A program made the position numbers and the translations under genes. Under the pieces are notes generated by a model. The model did no database searches and was not told where the DNA came from. It saw only the letters and a list, made by a program, of their open reading frames with translations. Positions 25,287 through 33,547 of a DNA stretch of 35,281 bases are shown here, in pieces. Within the stretch, counting starts at the first letter, position 1. Every line of letters begins with the position of its first letter. This DNA comes from Bacteroides sp. (lineage in GTDB: Bacteria; Bacteroidota; Bacteroidia; Bacteroidales; Muribaculaceae): positions 1 through 35,281 of the forward strand of contig JAAVDD010000047.1 in assembly GCA_014801985.1 (NCBI GenBank), read 5' to 3'.

Positions 25287-25295
25287 GTTTTGGAT

Positions 25296-26750
25296 ATGCT
25301 GACTAAACATATATCCAATCTGTTCAAATCACCGGCCTCCCTATATGTGATATTGAGATATGTCACTTATGGACTCCAGTTTGCTAACTCAATTCTCCTG
25401 GTGAACGTACTGGGAGAATTCTCTTATGGTGTATATGGGTTCATAATCATGTTTACACTCTACTTCATATATCTGAATATGGGAGTGAACGATTCCCTGA
25501 ATGCCGAATACGCTTTGAACAAGGATAATCCCGTCGCCAGAAAAGAATTATGGAACAATGCTCTCAGTATTGTTATATGTTGGTACGGTTTTATTTTAAT
25601 TCTTTCCATCGTGGGATTACGAATATTTCCCGATGTATTATCGAAATATGAATTCTCATCTTATGGCTACGCATTACTGCTGACATGTATCATCCACAAC
25701 ATCTCCATATTGTATGCCACACTTTATAAGATTTATGGAAAGACATTAAAGGTGAACGTCGAACAGCTGCTTCCTCAGATTGGAATTCTTATTCTCATTA
25801 TCGGAGGAAAGGATGTGGCTTCCATATCCGCCGTGGTGATGGTCATGCTCGGAGCTAATCTGTTTTCTTTAGTTCTATATCTCATATCCCCCCCGGAGAA
25901 ATTCACGTTCTCCTTTCAACCCAAAGTGATAGTTATCTTAATCAAAAGAGGCATATCACTGTTGCTGTATAATCTTAGCTTCCAGCTCCTCACAATGTTG
26001 GCATTGATGGTGGTCAGCGCATGGTATACGGTGGAACAGATGGGTTGCTATTCTCTCGCAAATAGTATTACGAATGGCGTGTTGATGGCCGGAGGTGCAT
26101 TCCTGTTTATTTTCTTCCCCAAAATTATCAATAGGATGGGAAATTCTAAGGAAGATGGAAAAAGACTTATTGATAAATTTGAGACCATATATATCATTTT
26201 CATTGATTTCGTATCGATAATCTCTATTATATGTGTCTGGATATTAAGTCTGGCATACCCCTCATACGGAACGACATTTGTCAAGATTTACATATTCCTG
26301 ATTATAGGACGAATTATCAATAATTGTGCAATCGGATTCTCCACATATCTGATTTCTATAAAAAAGGAACGTCTTTTAGTGATATGCGGCATATCAGCCT
26401 TAGTCATATCAGCGATAGGCTACGCCTTCATCAAACTCTACGCTTTGCCTATTATTTATGTTCCGCAGATGATAGTGGGAGCTTGCGTGGTGTTTTCTGT
26501 GATGACAATCGCTTTCGGTCAAAGATACTTATACGGAAGAGTCGACATAAAACAAATGTTCAGATTTCTTTTAGGGCAAAGCAAATGGGTGATTATTATC
26601 ACCGGAGGCGTATATGCATTCATATATGACAGCTATATAGTTCTCCTCGCTGGCTTCTTCCTTTATCTGGCATTGAATTATAAAAGACTTTTTTTCTCAA
26701 TTAAACATGGTTATCGGATTGTCGCAAATAGATCATCCCTTAAGTTCTGA
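25296..26750 (+). CDS. Oligosaccharide flippase, Wzx-like
   Basis: A 484-residue membrane protein with about 12-14 hydrophobic helices, in the MOP/polysaccharide flippase superfamily. The N-terminal YVTYGLQFANSILLVNVLGEFSYG pattern (split over two stretches) is typical: a conserved helix followed by (G)xxxYGxYxF. Wzx proteins carry undecaprenyl-linked repeat units from the inner to the outer face of the inner membrane. The ATG at 25296 is chosen over a TTG at 25290; it lies 9 nt after the kinase stop. This and the next two genes are visibly richer in A and T than the genes around them, as in many surface-glycan loci. Confidence 0.88.
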   Translation: MLTKHISNLFKSPASLYVILRYVTYGLQFANSILLVNVLGEFSYGVYGFIIMFTLYFIYLNMGVNDSLNAEYALNKDNPVARKELWNNALSIVICWYGFILILSIVGLRIFPDVLSKYEFSSYGYALLLTCIIHNISILYATLYKIYGKTLKVNVEQLLPQIGILILIIGGKDVASISAVVMVMLGANLFSLVLYLISPPEKFTFSFQPKVIVILIKRGISLLLYNLSFQLLTMLALMVVSAWYTVEQMGCYSLANSITNGVLMAGGAFLFIFFPKIINRMGNSKEDGKRLIDKFETIYIIFIDFVSIISIICVWILSLAYPSYGTTFVKIYIFLIIGRIINNCAIGFSTYLISIKKERLLVICGISALVISAIGYAFIKLYALPIIYVPQMIVGACVVFSVMTIAFGQRYLYGRVDIKQMFRFLLGQSKWVIIITGGVYAFIYDSYIVLLAGFFLYLALNYKRLFFSIKHGYRIVANRSSLKF

Positions 26751-26838
26751 AAAGATACCGTAAATCAGTTTGTGATAATCCCTATGTTCGAAAGTTTAGC
26801 CAGAGAGAGTAGTTCAAGAGTATAAAAAGTATAGTGCA

Positions 26839-27933
26839 ATGATGTTAACCAAATCCCAAATCCAGTCACAGTCTTCTGTATTGTTGACTTTTATTGTGCT
26901 CGACGCAGTGATTATGGCATTGGGTATATTTTTCCCTATATCGAATTACAACGCTATATTCAACGGAGTGTATAGTGTCTTGTTATTGGCATACCTGCGC
27001 AACAACAGCGGATATTGGATATTCAATATCCTTTCCATAATGTTCTTTTATATCTTTTCCAATCCCAAGCTATACGTATTATTCGATGGTTTCACATCTC
27101 TATTGGTGACGGGATTACTCATTCTATTCACAACGTATGACTTCACAGGAAGAGATCTAAGAAAGATTCGGCTTATACTCCTATTCTTCTTTATTTTAAA
27201 TCTGCTTTTATGTATTTCTCCATCATATTACTTCTATCACAAAATAGAAGGCATACGACGCTTCCAAGGCATATTCCGGTCGGCAAACCTTTCTGTCAGT
27301 GTGATGACAATTATAGGGGTTGCAATATGGGAAATTGAAAAAAGAATCTCTACTCCTGCTCGGAAGAAAATTCTTTGGCTCAATATTATTGCCCTGGTGA
27401 TTCTTATGTTTGCAACACGCACACGCACACTGCTGTTCTTATTACCATACTGGGCATATCAATCGTATCATTTCCTTGACCGACGATTGTTCATATTCGT
27501 AGTGATTTTAGCCGGTGCTATTTTCGGACAGATCATATATCAATCACTCAGTACCCGCATGAACCTTACCGGTGACCAATCTACTGCAACCCGTGCAAGT
27601 ATTTACGAGGCATTGATACGTCGAATCCTTAAAAACTATGTAGTGATTCCACATGGTTCTAATGAAGCCTATATTTATATCCAGAAATTTACTAAGAATC
27701 CTGAATATTCCTCACACAATGACTTTCTGCGATATATATATGACTGGGGAATATATTTCTTCTTTTTTATTGCTTATATAATCCGGTTGATTAAACGTAA
27801 TGTAAATTGTAATTTGGAATTCTATCTGATCATAGTGGCTTATACTCCTTTGGCACTTCATAATCTTCTATTCCTTCCCATTGCATGGGTACCGTTCTGT
27901 TTGATTCTGAATATTAAGAAAAAAATTTATTAA
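26839..27933 (+). CDS. O-antigen polymerase/ligase family protein, Wzy-like
   Basis: A 364-residue protein of about ten hydrophobic helices. The motif SHNDFLRYIYDWG before the last helices matches the Wzy/WaaL signature HNxFL-like block, and the long loop before it contains GIFRSANLSVSV and STRMNLTGDQSTATRASIYE, typical of the large periplasmic loop. It would join repeat units on the lipid carrier into polymer. Sequence in this family is poorly conserved, so the call rests on topology, the HNDFL block and position after wzx. An 88-bp gap precedes it, in which I see no strong promoter or terminator. Confidence 0.8.
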   Translation: MMLTKSQIQSQSSVLLTFIVLDAVIMALGIFFPISNYNAIFNGVYSVLLLAYLRNNSGYWIFNILSIMFFYIFSNPKLYVLFDGFTSLLVTGLLILFTTYDFTGRDLRKIRLILLFFFILNLLLCISPSYYFYHKIEGIRRFQGIFRSANLSVSVMTIIGVAIWEIEKRISTPARKKILWLNIIALVILMFATRTRTLLFLLPYWAYQSYHFLDRRLFIFVVILAGAIFGQIIYQSLSTRMNLTGDQSTATRASIYEALIRRILKNYVVIPHGSNEAYIYIQKFTKNPEYSSHNDFLRYIYDWGIYFFFFIAYIIRLIKRNVNCNLEFYLIIVAYTPLALHNLLFLPIAWVPFCLILNIKKKIY

Positions 27934-27943
27934 TCTAATTCTT

Positions 27944-28855
27944 ATGCTGCTCGTAATTGCCAGAAAATTTAATGATATATATTACTCCATGTCTCTACCT
28001 GAATGGAATTTGGTTAAGGAAAGAAGACTTATTATAATATCCAACGGAATTCCACAGGATGCTTTTCCTCATCAGAATAAATTTGATGACGTCCAATATA
28101 TTAAATATAACGGAGAGTCTATTAAAAATATCCTGCATGTAATTGCATATTTACAAAAAATACGAATCCCAAAATCAAAAATACTTGTCTTGTCAAATCC
28201 TGTATTGGTGGCTAATCAATACATTATAAAGCATTCCAATCCCTCTTCTGTCGTATTCATTGAAGATGGGAGCATGAATTATACTAATTTCTCTCCCTCC
28301 AAGAATATTGCAAAGAAACTTTTGCAACTCTCTTTGGGTATTGTGGAATCAAGGGTTTTCAAAAGAATCGGATTCACCTATCTTTTCTATCCTGAAAAGG
28401 CAACTTTTTATTTTGGATTAAGGAAAAAGCTTACACTCCGAAAAGAGATTCTACCTGTCAACGATAAATTAAAATTCATTGAAGGGAAAAAAGTGCTTGT
28501 AGGACAACCACTATACACCACCGGTTACTTATCTCTGGAAAGATATAACGAGATTGTGAATCAAACCATCCGGCAACTCGGAATAGATTTATATGTGCCA
28601 CATGCATTTTCCTCCGACAAAGAGGATATACAATGCGAAAAACTTCTTCTTAACGAGTTTAATGTCACTTTGGAAGCCATTGCTGCCTCACATTCATTTG
28701 TAATTTATTCATACGGTTCTACAGTGCTTTATTCATGCAAGACAATAAATCCCGAAGTATGTTCTGTTCTACTCACGGTAAAAGATAAGGGCATGGAAAA
28801 ATTGGATACAAGATTCATTCGCACGTTCTGCAACAAAGTGGTTGAAATCAAATAA
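27944..28855 (+). CDS. Putative GT52/sialyltransferase-like glycosyltransferase
   Basis: The 303-residue soluble protein resembles GT-B enzymes grouped as GT52 or polysialyltransferase-like. Weak but telling parts are VFIEDGSMNYTNF (an EDG block near residue 107), VLVGQPLYTTGYLS near 188, YVPHAF near 221, and SYGSTVLYSCK near 260, equivalent to the HP and S/T-S/T-rich motifs of that group. Those families use CMP-sialic acid or other donors; no CMP-sialic acid synthesis gene is in this window, so donor is unknown. It starts 10 nt after the polymerase and is AT-rich. It could also be a capsule-specific transferase outside these families. Confidence 0.5.
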   Translation: MLLVIARKFNDIYYSMSLPEWNLVKERRLIIISNGIPQDAFPHQNKFDDVQYIKYNGESIKNILHVIAYLQKIRIPKSKILVLSNPVLVANQYIIKHSNPSSVVFIEDGSMNYTNFSPSKNIAKKLLQLSLGIVESRVFKRIGFTYLFYPEKATFYFGLRKKLTLRKEILPVNDKLKFIEGKKVLVGQPLYTTGYLSLERYNEIVNQTIRQLGIDLYVPHAFSSDKEDIQCEKLLLNEFNVTLEAIAASHSFVIYSYGSTVLYSCKTINPEVCSVLLTVKDKGMEKLDTRFIRTFCNKVVEIK

Positions 28856-28925
28856 TTTCCATCTTTATAAGAAATATGATTGATAAGTTTTTAAATTAAA
28901 GAGTAGTTATTTGAAATTTTTATTG

Positions 28926-28933
28926 TAAATTTG
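28926..28933 (+). promoter_or_regulatory. Candidate -7 element upstream of the WecG-like gene
   Basis: TAAATTTG is a perfect -7 match in the 133-bp gap before the WecG-type gene, but no TTG is found about 20 nt upstream (the nearest is 12 nt away). If active it would give a 50-nt leader and separate expression of the last two plus-strand genes. Confidence 0.35.
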
Positions 28934-28988
28934 TAATGTGAACCACGACGTGTTCCAAGGTGGGTATAAAAAGGTCTGAATCTAAAGT

Positions 28989-29723
28989 ATGATTACCAAA
29001 GAATTCATTAGCAAGATACATAACTCCGCGGATAAATATCCCGACTCTATCTTCTCTGAAAAAGGGAAGATGTACACTTGCGTGAATTCATTTGCTTATC
29101 ACCTTTTCCGTAAACATCCTGAGATATTCACCTCCCTCGATGGCCTCTTTGTCGATGGCATGAGTATGTGCTGGATGATTAAACTCCTTTGGAAACATAA
29201 CATCCCGCGCTTGAGCTTCGATATGACCGGGATGGCGGTGGATCTTTTTGACCGGCTCAATAATAACGATGAGACAATATACTTCGTGGGTGCTCGTCAG
29301 ACGGAAATCGAGAATACTATCCGTCAGATTACAATCGCTTACCCACGAATGAACATCAAGGGATTCAGAAACGGTTATTTCGATTCCGAACAGCAACGGA
29401 ATGATGAAATTCGGAAAATAGTAGACAGTAACCCTGATTTCACCGTAGTGGGCATGGGAATCGTGCTACAGGAGAAATTTGCACTCGACCTGAAAAAGGC
29501 CGGCTACAAGGGTATCGTATTCACTTGCGGAGGATTCCTGCATCAGACCACCGAAAACATCAACTACTATCCCGATTGGATAAATAGATATAACCTCCGG
29601 GCATTCTACCGTCTCTATAAGGAGAAAGGGCTCTTCAAACGTCTATATTATGTGCTGCTTGAATTCCCTGTCCTCTTCACTTACGATTCTGTTAAAACAA
29701 AATTGCTTAATCCCGGTAAGTGA
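28989..29723 (+). CDS. WecG/TagA/CpsF family glycosyltransferase (GT26)
   Basis: A 244-residue GT26 enzyme. Members add the second sugar, often N-acetylmannosaminuronate or N-acetylmannosamine, to undecaprenyl-linked N-acetylglucosamine. The family blocks are CVNSFAYHLFRKHP near the N-terminus, LFVDGMSMCW with the conserved aspartate, IYFVGARQTEIE, VVGMGIVLQEKF and FTCGGFLHQTTENI. The C-terminal WINRYNLRAFYRLYKE corresponds to the WxxxLxWxYRLxxEP region. Base composition returns to that of the chromosome core here. Its stop overlaps the ATG of the following transporter (TGATG), so the two are translationally coupled. Confidence 0.88.
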   Translation: MITKEFISKIHNSADKYPDSIFSEKGKMYTCVNSFAYHLFRKHPEIFTSLDGLFVDGMSMCWMIKLLWKHNIPRLSFDMTGMAVDLFDRLNNNDETIYFVGARQTEIENTIRQITIAYPRMNIKGFRNGYFDSEQQRNDEIRKIVDSNPDFTVVGMGIVLQEKFALDLKKAGYKGIVFTCGGFLHQTTENINYYPDWINRYNLRAFYRLYKEKGLFKRLYYVLLEFPVLFTYDSVKTKLLNPGK

Positions 29724-31099
29724 TGGCTGAGACTTCCGACCATTCTCCCCAACATTTCTCTCCACGCTCCTATCCTGCTATCTTTGCAGTCCTGATGGTG
29801 CTGGTGATGACCGTGCTGGATGGCACAATCGTTAATGTCGCACTCCCGGTCCTGGCTGCTGATTTCAATGTGTCGGATTCCGACACCGTATGGATCGTGA
29901 CCATATATCAGCTTGTCATAACCATGCTTCTCCTCCCGGTTTCTGCTATCGGCGACCGCGGAAGCTATCGCAAGACTTTCCTTACGGGTACTCTTATCTT
30001 TACAGCTGCATCCATCGGATGTGCTCTCTCCCCCTCTTTCGGCTGGGTGCTTGTCGCCAGAGCCTTCCAGGGATTGGGGGCCGCTTGTGTGATGGGGGTC
30101 AACATAGCCCTTACAAGGCTTATTTATCCGAAAAAGGTATTGGGAAGAGGGTTGGCATTGAATGCAATGGTGATTGCCATCTCCACGGCTGCCGGTCCGA
30201 CAATCGCCGGAGCTGTGCTTTCAGCTGCTTCATGGCATTGGCTTTTCCTTATAAATATACCTTTCGGACTGGCGGCTTTCTTTATCGGGAGAGCAAAACT
30301 TCCGGCAAATCCACCTAAGGAAAACAAGTCTCAAAAATCTTTCGATTTCCTGAGTGCAGTCGAAAATATGGTGGTGTTCGGATTGCTCTTCTATGGATTG
30401 GGAATGTTCTCAAGAAAGGAGAATCCATGGCTTGCCTGTGGATTGCTGTTTATCGGAATTGTCGTAGCCTGGCTTTATGTGCGTCGTCAGCTGCATATCC
30501 AGGAACCCATGCTTCCCGTCGATCTCTTTAGAAGTCGCCTCTTCTCTCTGAGCATAATGACTTCCGTCGGTTCCTTTATCGCGCAGAATGTAGCGATGAT
30601 TTCCCTCCCTTTCCTTTTCCACAACCGATATGGATTTTCGGAAATTCTAACGGGTTTGCTTATGACTCCTTGGTCGCTGGCTACAATGGCTATCTCACCC
30701 ATCGCCGCGCGGTTTGTGGAGAAACATAATCCTGAACGCACGGCAGCCTGCGGCATGGCAGTGTACGCCTGCGGCATCCTTCTGCTTCTGATGCTCCCTG
30801 GTGAGGGCGCCTCTGTCTGGCAGATTGCATGGCGAATGGCACTCTGTGGAATTGGATTCGGAATGTTCCAGACCCCCAATAATATAGTAATGGTGATTGC
30901 CACGCCCCTCAGCCGTTCCGGAAGTGCAGGAGGAATGCAGAGCACCGCCCGACTTGTAGGTCAGACTCTGGGAGCCACAATCGTAACACTCGTATTTGCC
31001 GTAACAGCCTCCGGAGTCTCCATAGCGGTATGCCTTTATGTGGCGATGTCGTTCGCAATTCTGGCCGGGGCTTTCTCCATCTCCCGAAAATCTTCGTGA
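29723..31099 (+). CDS. DHA2-type MFS transporter (EmrB/QacA-like)
   Basis: A 458-residue drug:H+ antiporter-2 type protein with about 14 helices. Signatures are TVLDGTIVNVALPVLA in helix 1, VWIVTIYQLVITMLLLPVSA, the GDRGSYRKTFLTGT loop, ARAFQGLGAACVMGVN and GPTIAGAVLSAASWHWLFLI (the motif C region). Family members export dyes, drugs, bile salts, fatty acids or lipids. The ATG at 29723 is used instead of the GTG at 29720. Overlap with the GT26 stop shows coupling to a glycan gene, which raises the chance that a glycolipid or its precursor is the cargo; this remains inference. It meets the exonuclease gene tail to tail with a 3-bp gap. Confidence 0.9.
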   Translation: MAETSDHSPQHFSPRSYPAIFAVLMVLVMTVLDGTIVNVALPVLAADFNVSDSDTVWIVTIYQLVITMLLLPVSAIGDRGSYRKTFLTGTLIFTAASIGCALSPSFGWVLVARAFQGLGAACVMGVNIALTRLIYPKKVLGRGLALNAMVIAISTAAGPTIAGAVLSAASWHWLFLINIPFGLAAFFIGRAKLPANPPKENKSQKSFDFLSAVENMVVFGLLFYGLGMFSRKENPWLACGLLFIGIVVAWLYVRRQLHIQEPMLPVDLFRSRLFSLSIMTSVGSFIAQNVAMISLPFLFHNRYGFSEILTGLLMTPWSLATMAISPIAARFVEKHNPERTAACGMAVYACGILLLLMLPGEGASVWQIAWRMALCGIGFGMFQTPNNIVMVIATPLSRSGSAGGMQSTARLVGQTLGATIVTLVFAVTASGVSIAVCLYVAMSFAILAGAFSISRKSS

Positions 31100-31102
31100 G
31101 GA

Positions 31103-32005
31103 TTAATTAAACATCTTCTGGAGCTGCACCAGTTTCTTATTAAGAGAATGCTCCTCTTCATCGCCATATTCATTGCTATAGACAAGGAGTTCCTTCAATT
31201 CTTTCTTTGTGAGGCGGAATAGGGATCGGTTACCCTGTATCATCCTTTTTTGATAACGGGCCAATACATGGGATTCAGCTTTGGAGAGATCGCCTACCTC
31301 CACTTTACCTACCAATGACGGTATATCTTCAGGTTCCCGACGCTTGAACTGAATCTTATATACCCCTCCCTCACCTTTGTAAATATGGATCCAGCCGTGG
31401 GCTTTCTTTCGCTCGTATGCATCCTTGGCAAGGGCATATTCTTCATCGAATTGTTTCATTGCCCGTACAAAAGCCTCTTCCGTAGGTTCTGAATAGGGAT
31501 TGCCCGGTATCATTGCAGCCAGGGCATTGAAACATTTGAGGGTGACAAGCGTATCTTCAGAAGCGGAATGTGCACCCTTCTCTCCGAATTCAATACCTAA
31601 CATCTCCGATACTCTTCCTAAGCCGGGAATGCTATAGAAATCATAGTCGCGCTCGATGCCGACATAAAGCCAGAAAAGATGCTTGATGTCGATGACGTGC
31701 TTCTTGTCGAGTCCACGGATACCGCTTTTCGCGAGGTGGGCTATGTCGCCGCCTGTGGCAAACCCAACTATATAGTCAGCCTCATCGAAGATTGCCTGTA
31801 TATCTTTGCGGCATTTGGAGAAGGAGGGACAATCCTTCACATCTGAAGGGCTGATATGGTGGATCTCCTCCGATAGAGGCCACTCCCTGATTTCAGCAGG
31901 CTTGAAAAATTTATGATAAACCTCTCTGGCATCCTGACTCCATATCGACAGCTCTATGACCTCTTGATTATCGACAAATTCTGCGTCTAAAAACAATATT
32001 CTCAT
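31103..32005 (-). CDS. DEDDh-type 3'-5' exonuclease domain protein
   Basis: The first 165 residues are a DnaQ-like exonuclease fold with all five DEDDh residues: D7 and E9 (LFLDAEF), D87 ([10 protein letters not shown]), H146 and D151 (HSASED, matching HxAxxD). Such domains remove 3' nucleotides from DNA or RNA with two metal ions. The last 120 residues, rich in lysine and glutamate ([17 protein letters not shown], then [17 protein letters not shown]), belong to no domain I recognise. The start overlaps the gmd stop as ATGA, so a nuclease is translationally coupled to a nucleotide-sugar enzyme, an odd pairing. Substrate unknown. Confidence 0.8.
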   Translation of the reverse strand: MRILFLDAEFVDNQEVIELSIWSQDAREVYHKFFKPAEIREWPLSEEIHHISPSDVKDCPSFSKCRKDIQAIFDEADYIVGFATGGDIAHLAKSGIRGLDKKHVIDIKHLFWLYVGIERDYDFYSIPGLGRVSEMLGIEFGEKGAHSASEDTLVTLKCFNALAAMIPGNPYSEPTEEAFVRAMKQFDEEYALAKDAYERKKAHGWIHIYKGEGGVYKIQFKRREPEDIPSLVGKVEVGDLSKAESHVLARYQKRMIQGNRSLFRLTKKELKELLVYSNEYGDEEEHSLNKKLVQLQKMFN

Positions 32006-33105
32006 TTCACTATTCCTTTCTCAAGATATTCAGCCAAATTCAGTTTCACAGCTTCTCCGGCTTTCTCCACCGCAACCTTGGCCATATCGGCATCCACCAT
32101 CAGATTTACCAATTGCTCGAAGCTGGTTTTCTTCTTCGGATCCCAACCCAAGCGTTCCTTGGCCTTTGTCGGGTCGCCCCATAGATTGACCACATCGGTC
32201 GGACGATAGAAGTCGGGAGATACCTCCACAAGCACCTTCCCGGTCTTGACATCTATACCTTTCTCATTCTCCCCTTCACCCTCAAAGCGAAGCTCAATAC
32301 CGGCACGACGGAAGGCAAGCATACAGAATTCCCTTACGGAATGCTGTTCTCCTGTGGCTATGACATAATCGTCGGGCTGAGGCTGCTGAAGGATAAGCCA
32401 CATACATTCCACATAGTCGCGGGCATACCCCCAATCGCGCAGCGAAGAGAGGTTGCCGAGATATAGCTTTTCCTGTTTCCCTTGAGCGATACGGGCTGCA
32501 GCAAGGGTGATCTTGCGGGTAACGAAGGTCTCCCCTCTCCTTTCACTCTCATGATTGAAGAGGATTCCGGAACAGCAGTACATTCCATACGCCTCACGGT
32601 ATTCCTTGACTATCCAGAAACCATAAAGCTTCGCCACTGCGTATGGGGAATAGGGATGGAATGGGGTGTTCTCATTCTGTGGAACTTCCGTCACTTTTCC
32701 GTAGAGTTCCGATGTGGATGCCTGATAGATGCGGCAAGTCTCGGTAAGACCGCATAGTCGCACTGCCTCAAGGATGCGGAGCACACCCGTTGCATCTACA
32801 TTAGCCGTGAATTCAGGACAGTCGAAACTCACCTGAACATGGCTCTGGGCAGCAAGATTATATATCTCGTCGGGCCGTACTTTCGACACCACCTGCATTA
32901 TCGACATCGAATCCCCCATGTCACCATAATGGAGATGGAAATCTGACTTTCCTTCGAGATGTGCTATGCGTTCACGATAATCCACCGATGAACGACGAAT
33001 CATACCATGCACCTCATATCCCTTCTCAAGAAGAAATTCTGCAAGAAAACTGCCGTCCTGACCGGTCACTCCCGTTATCAATGCTCTTTTTTTATTGGAT
33101 TCCAT
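32002..33105 (-). CDS. gmd: GDP-mannose 4,6-dehydratase
   Basis: Gmd converts GDP-D-mannose to GDP-4-keto-6-deoxy-D-mannose, the precursor of GDP-L-fucose, GDP-rhamnose and GDP-perosamine. It is a short-chain dehydrogenase with the NADP-binding [14 protein letters not shown] at the N-terminus, catalytic STSELYG (T131, E133) and [11 protein letters not shown] (Y155, K159), and the substrate-binding block [17 protein letters not shown]. It is 367 residues, normal for the family. The usual partner fcl (GDP-fucose synthase) is not beside it, so the final sugar is not settled. It is first in its transcript, has an excellent promoter and is followed by the exonuclease gene. Confidence 0.97.
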   Translation of the reverse strand: MESNKKRALITGVTGQDGSFLAEFLLEKGYEVHGMIRRSSVDYRERIAHLEGKSDFHLHYGDMGDSMSIMQVVSKVRPDEIYNLAAQSHVQVSFDCPEFTANVDATGVLRILEAVRLCGLTETCRIYQASTSELYGKVTEVPQNENTPFHPYSPYAVAKLYGFWIVKEYREAYGMYCCSGILFNHESERRGETFVTRKITLAAARIAQGKQEKLYLGNLSSLRDWGYARDYVECMWLILQQPQPDDYVIATGEQHSVREFCMLAFRRAGIELRFEGEGENEKGIDVKTGKVLVEVSPDFYRPTDVVNLWGDPTKAKERLGWDPKKKTSFEQLVNLMVDADMAKVAVEKAGEAVKLNLAEYLEKGIVK

Positions 33106-33128
33106 GGGGTATTATCTTTTTATTTACG

Positions 33129-33159
33129 CAAATTTAACCATTATATGTCAATTACCCAA
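33129..33159 (-). promoter_or_regulatory. Promoter of gmd
   Basis: Leftward TTG (33159-33157), exactly 20 nt, then TAAATTTG (33136-33129). The start of transcription should lie near 33123, leaving a leader of about 18 nt. Confidence 0.75.
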
Positions 33160-33277
33160 ATATTCACAATTTACATCATCACTATGGAAAGGAGAAAGAA
33201 TGATAAATGTTAAAAAACTATGTTATAAAACATATTTTCTACAATAATACCAATCTTCTTACGTTAATTAGGAATAA

Positions 33278-33308
33278 GTTCCCGAAGAGCTAAGAGTAGC
33301 CCGGGAAC
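33278..33308 (+). ncRNA. Hairpin in a possible small RNA or leader
   Basis: GTTCCCG (33278-33284) and CGGGAAC (33302-33308) form a perfect 7-bp GC-rich stem around a 17-nt loop, in otherwise AT-rich DNA. Together with the downstream terminator it suggests a short RNA of about 200 nt, or a structured leader for the 22-codon frame. I do not recognise a named RNA family. Confidence 0.35.
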
Positions 33309-33343
33309 ACCACTAAAAACTATTATTATTTATATTTTTTATT

Positions 33344-33412
33344 ATGAAAACAGTTATCAGAAAAATGGTGAAAGCATATTTCACTACATGTGCGCATGTC
33401 TATGACAAATGA
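33344..33412 (+). CDS. Possible 22-residue small protein
   Basis: ATG to TGA encodes MKTVIRKMVKAYFTTCAHVY followed by DK. The sequence could form an amphipathic, basic helix (five basic K/R residues in 22) with a single cysteine. The ATG is preceded by an A/T-only stretch, common for starts in Bacteroidales. The frame sits neatly between a hairpin and a terminator, which favours a real gene, but 22 codons can arise by chance. I recognise no family. It might be a small membrane-associated peptide, a leader peptide, or an accident inside a small RNA. Confidence 0.4.
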   Translation: MKTVIRKMVKAYFTTCAHVYDK

Positions 33413-33447
33413 AAAAAGAAAAAAATTTAGCAAGAACACTTAAGAAG

Positions 33448-33487
33448 AGATGTGGGGGCGAGTGCCGCCGCATCTTTCTTTTTTTAT
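33448..33487 (+). terminator. Intrinsic terminator of the small unit before pyk
   Basis: AGATGTGGGGGC pairs with GCCGCCGCATCT (12 positions, one G-T pair and one G-G mismatch) around the loop GAGT, followed by TTCTTTTTTTAT. It works only on the plus strand, since the opposite side lacks a T-run, and lies 36 nt after the 22-codon frame. Confidence 0.85.
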
Positions 33488-33516
33488 CCCCTTTCGTCAA
33501 TTTTATATGATTATAT

Positions 33517-33547
33517 TTGGCATTTTCTACATAAAGGACTATATTTG
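33517..33547 (+). promoter_or_regulatory. Promoter of pyk
   Basis: TTG at 33517-33519, exactly 20 nt, then TATATTTG at 33540-33547, a perfect match. Transcription should begin near 33553, giving a leader of about 87 nt. Within that leader GATGCC (33565-33570) can pair with GGCATC (33601-33606). Confidence 0.8.

Larger units (their letters stand above)
33160..33516 (+). other. Intergenic region with a small rightward transcription unit
   Basis: Between gmd and pyk the plus strand carries a GTTCCCG/CGGGAAC hairpin (33278-33308), a 22-codon frame (33344-33412) and a strong intrinsic terminator (33448-33487). A terminator pointing this way has no annotated gene before it, because the gene to the left is transcribed leftward. 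I find no consensus promoter for the unit. Confidence 0.5.
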
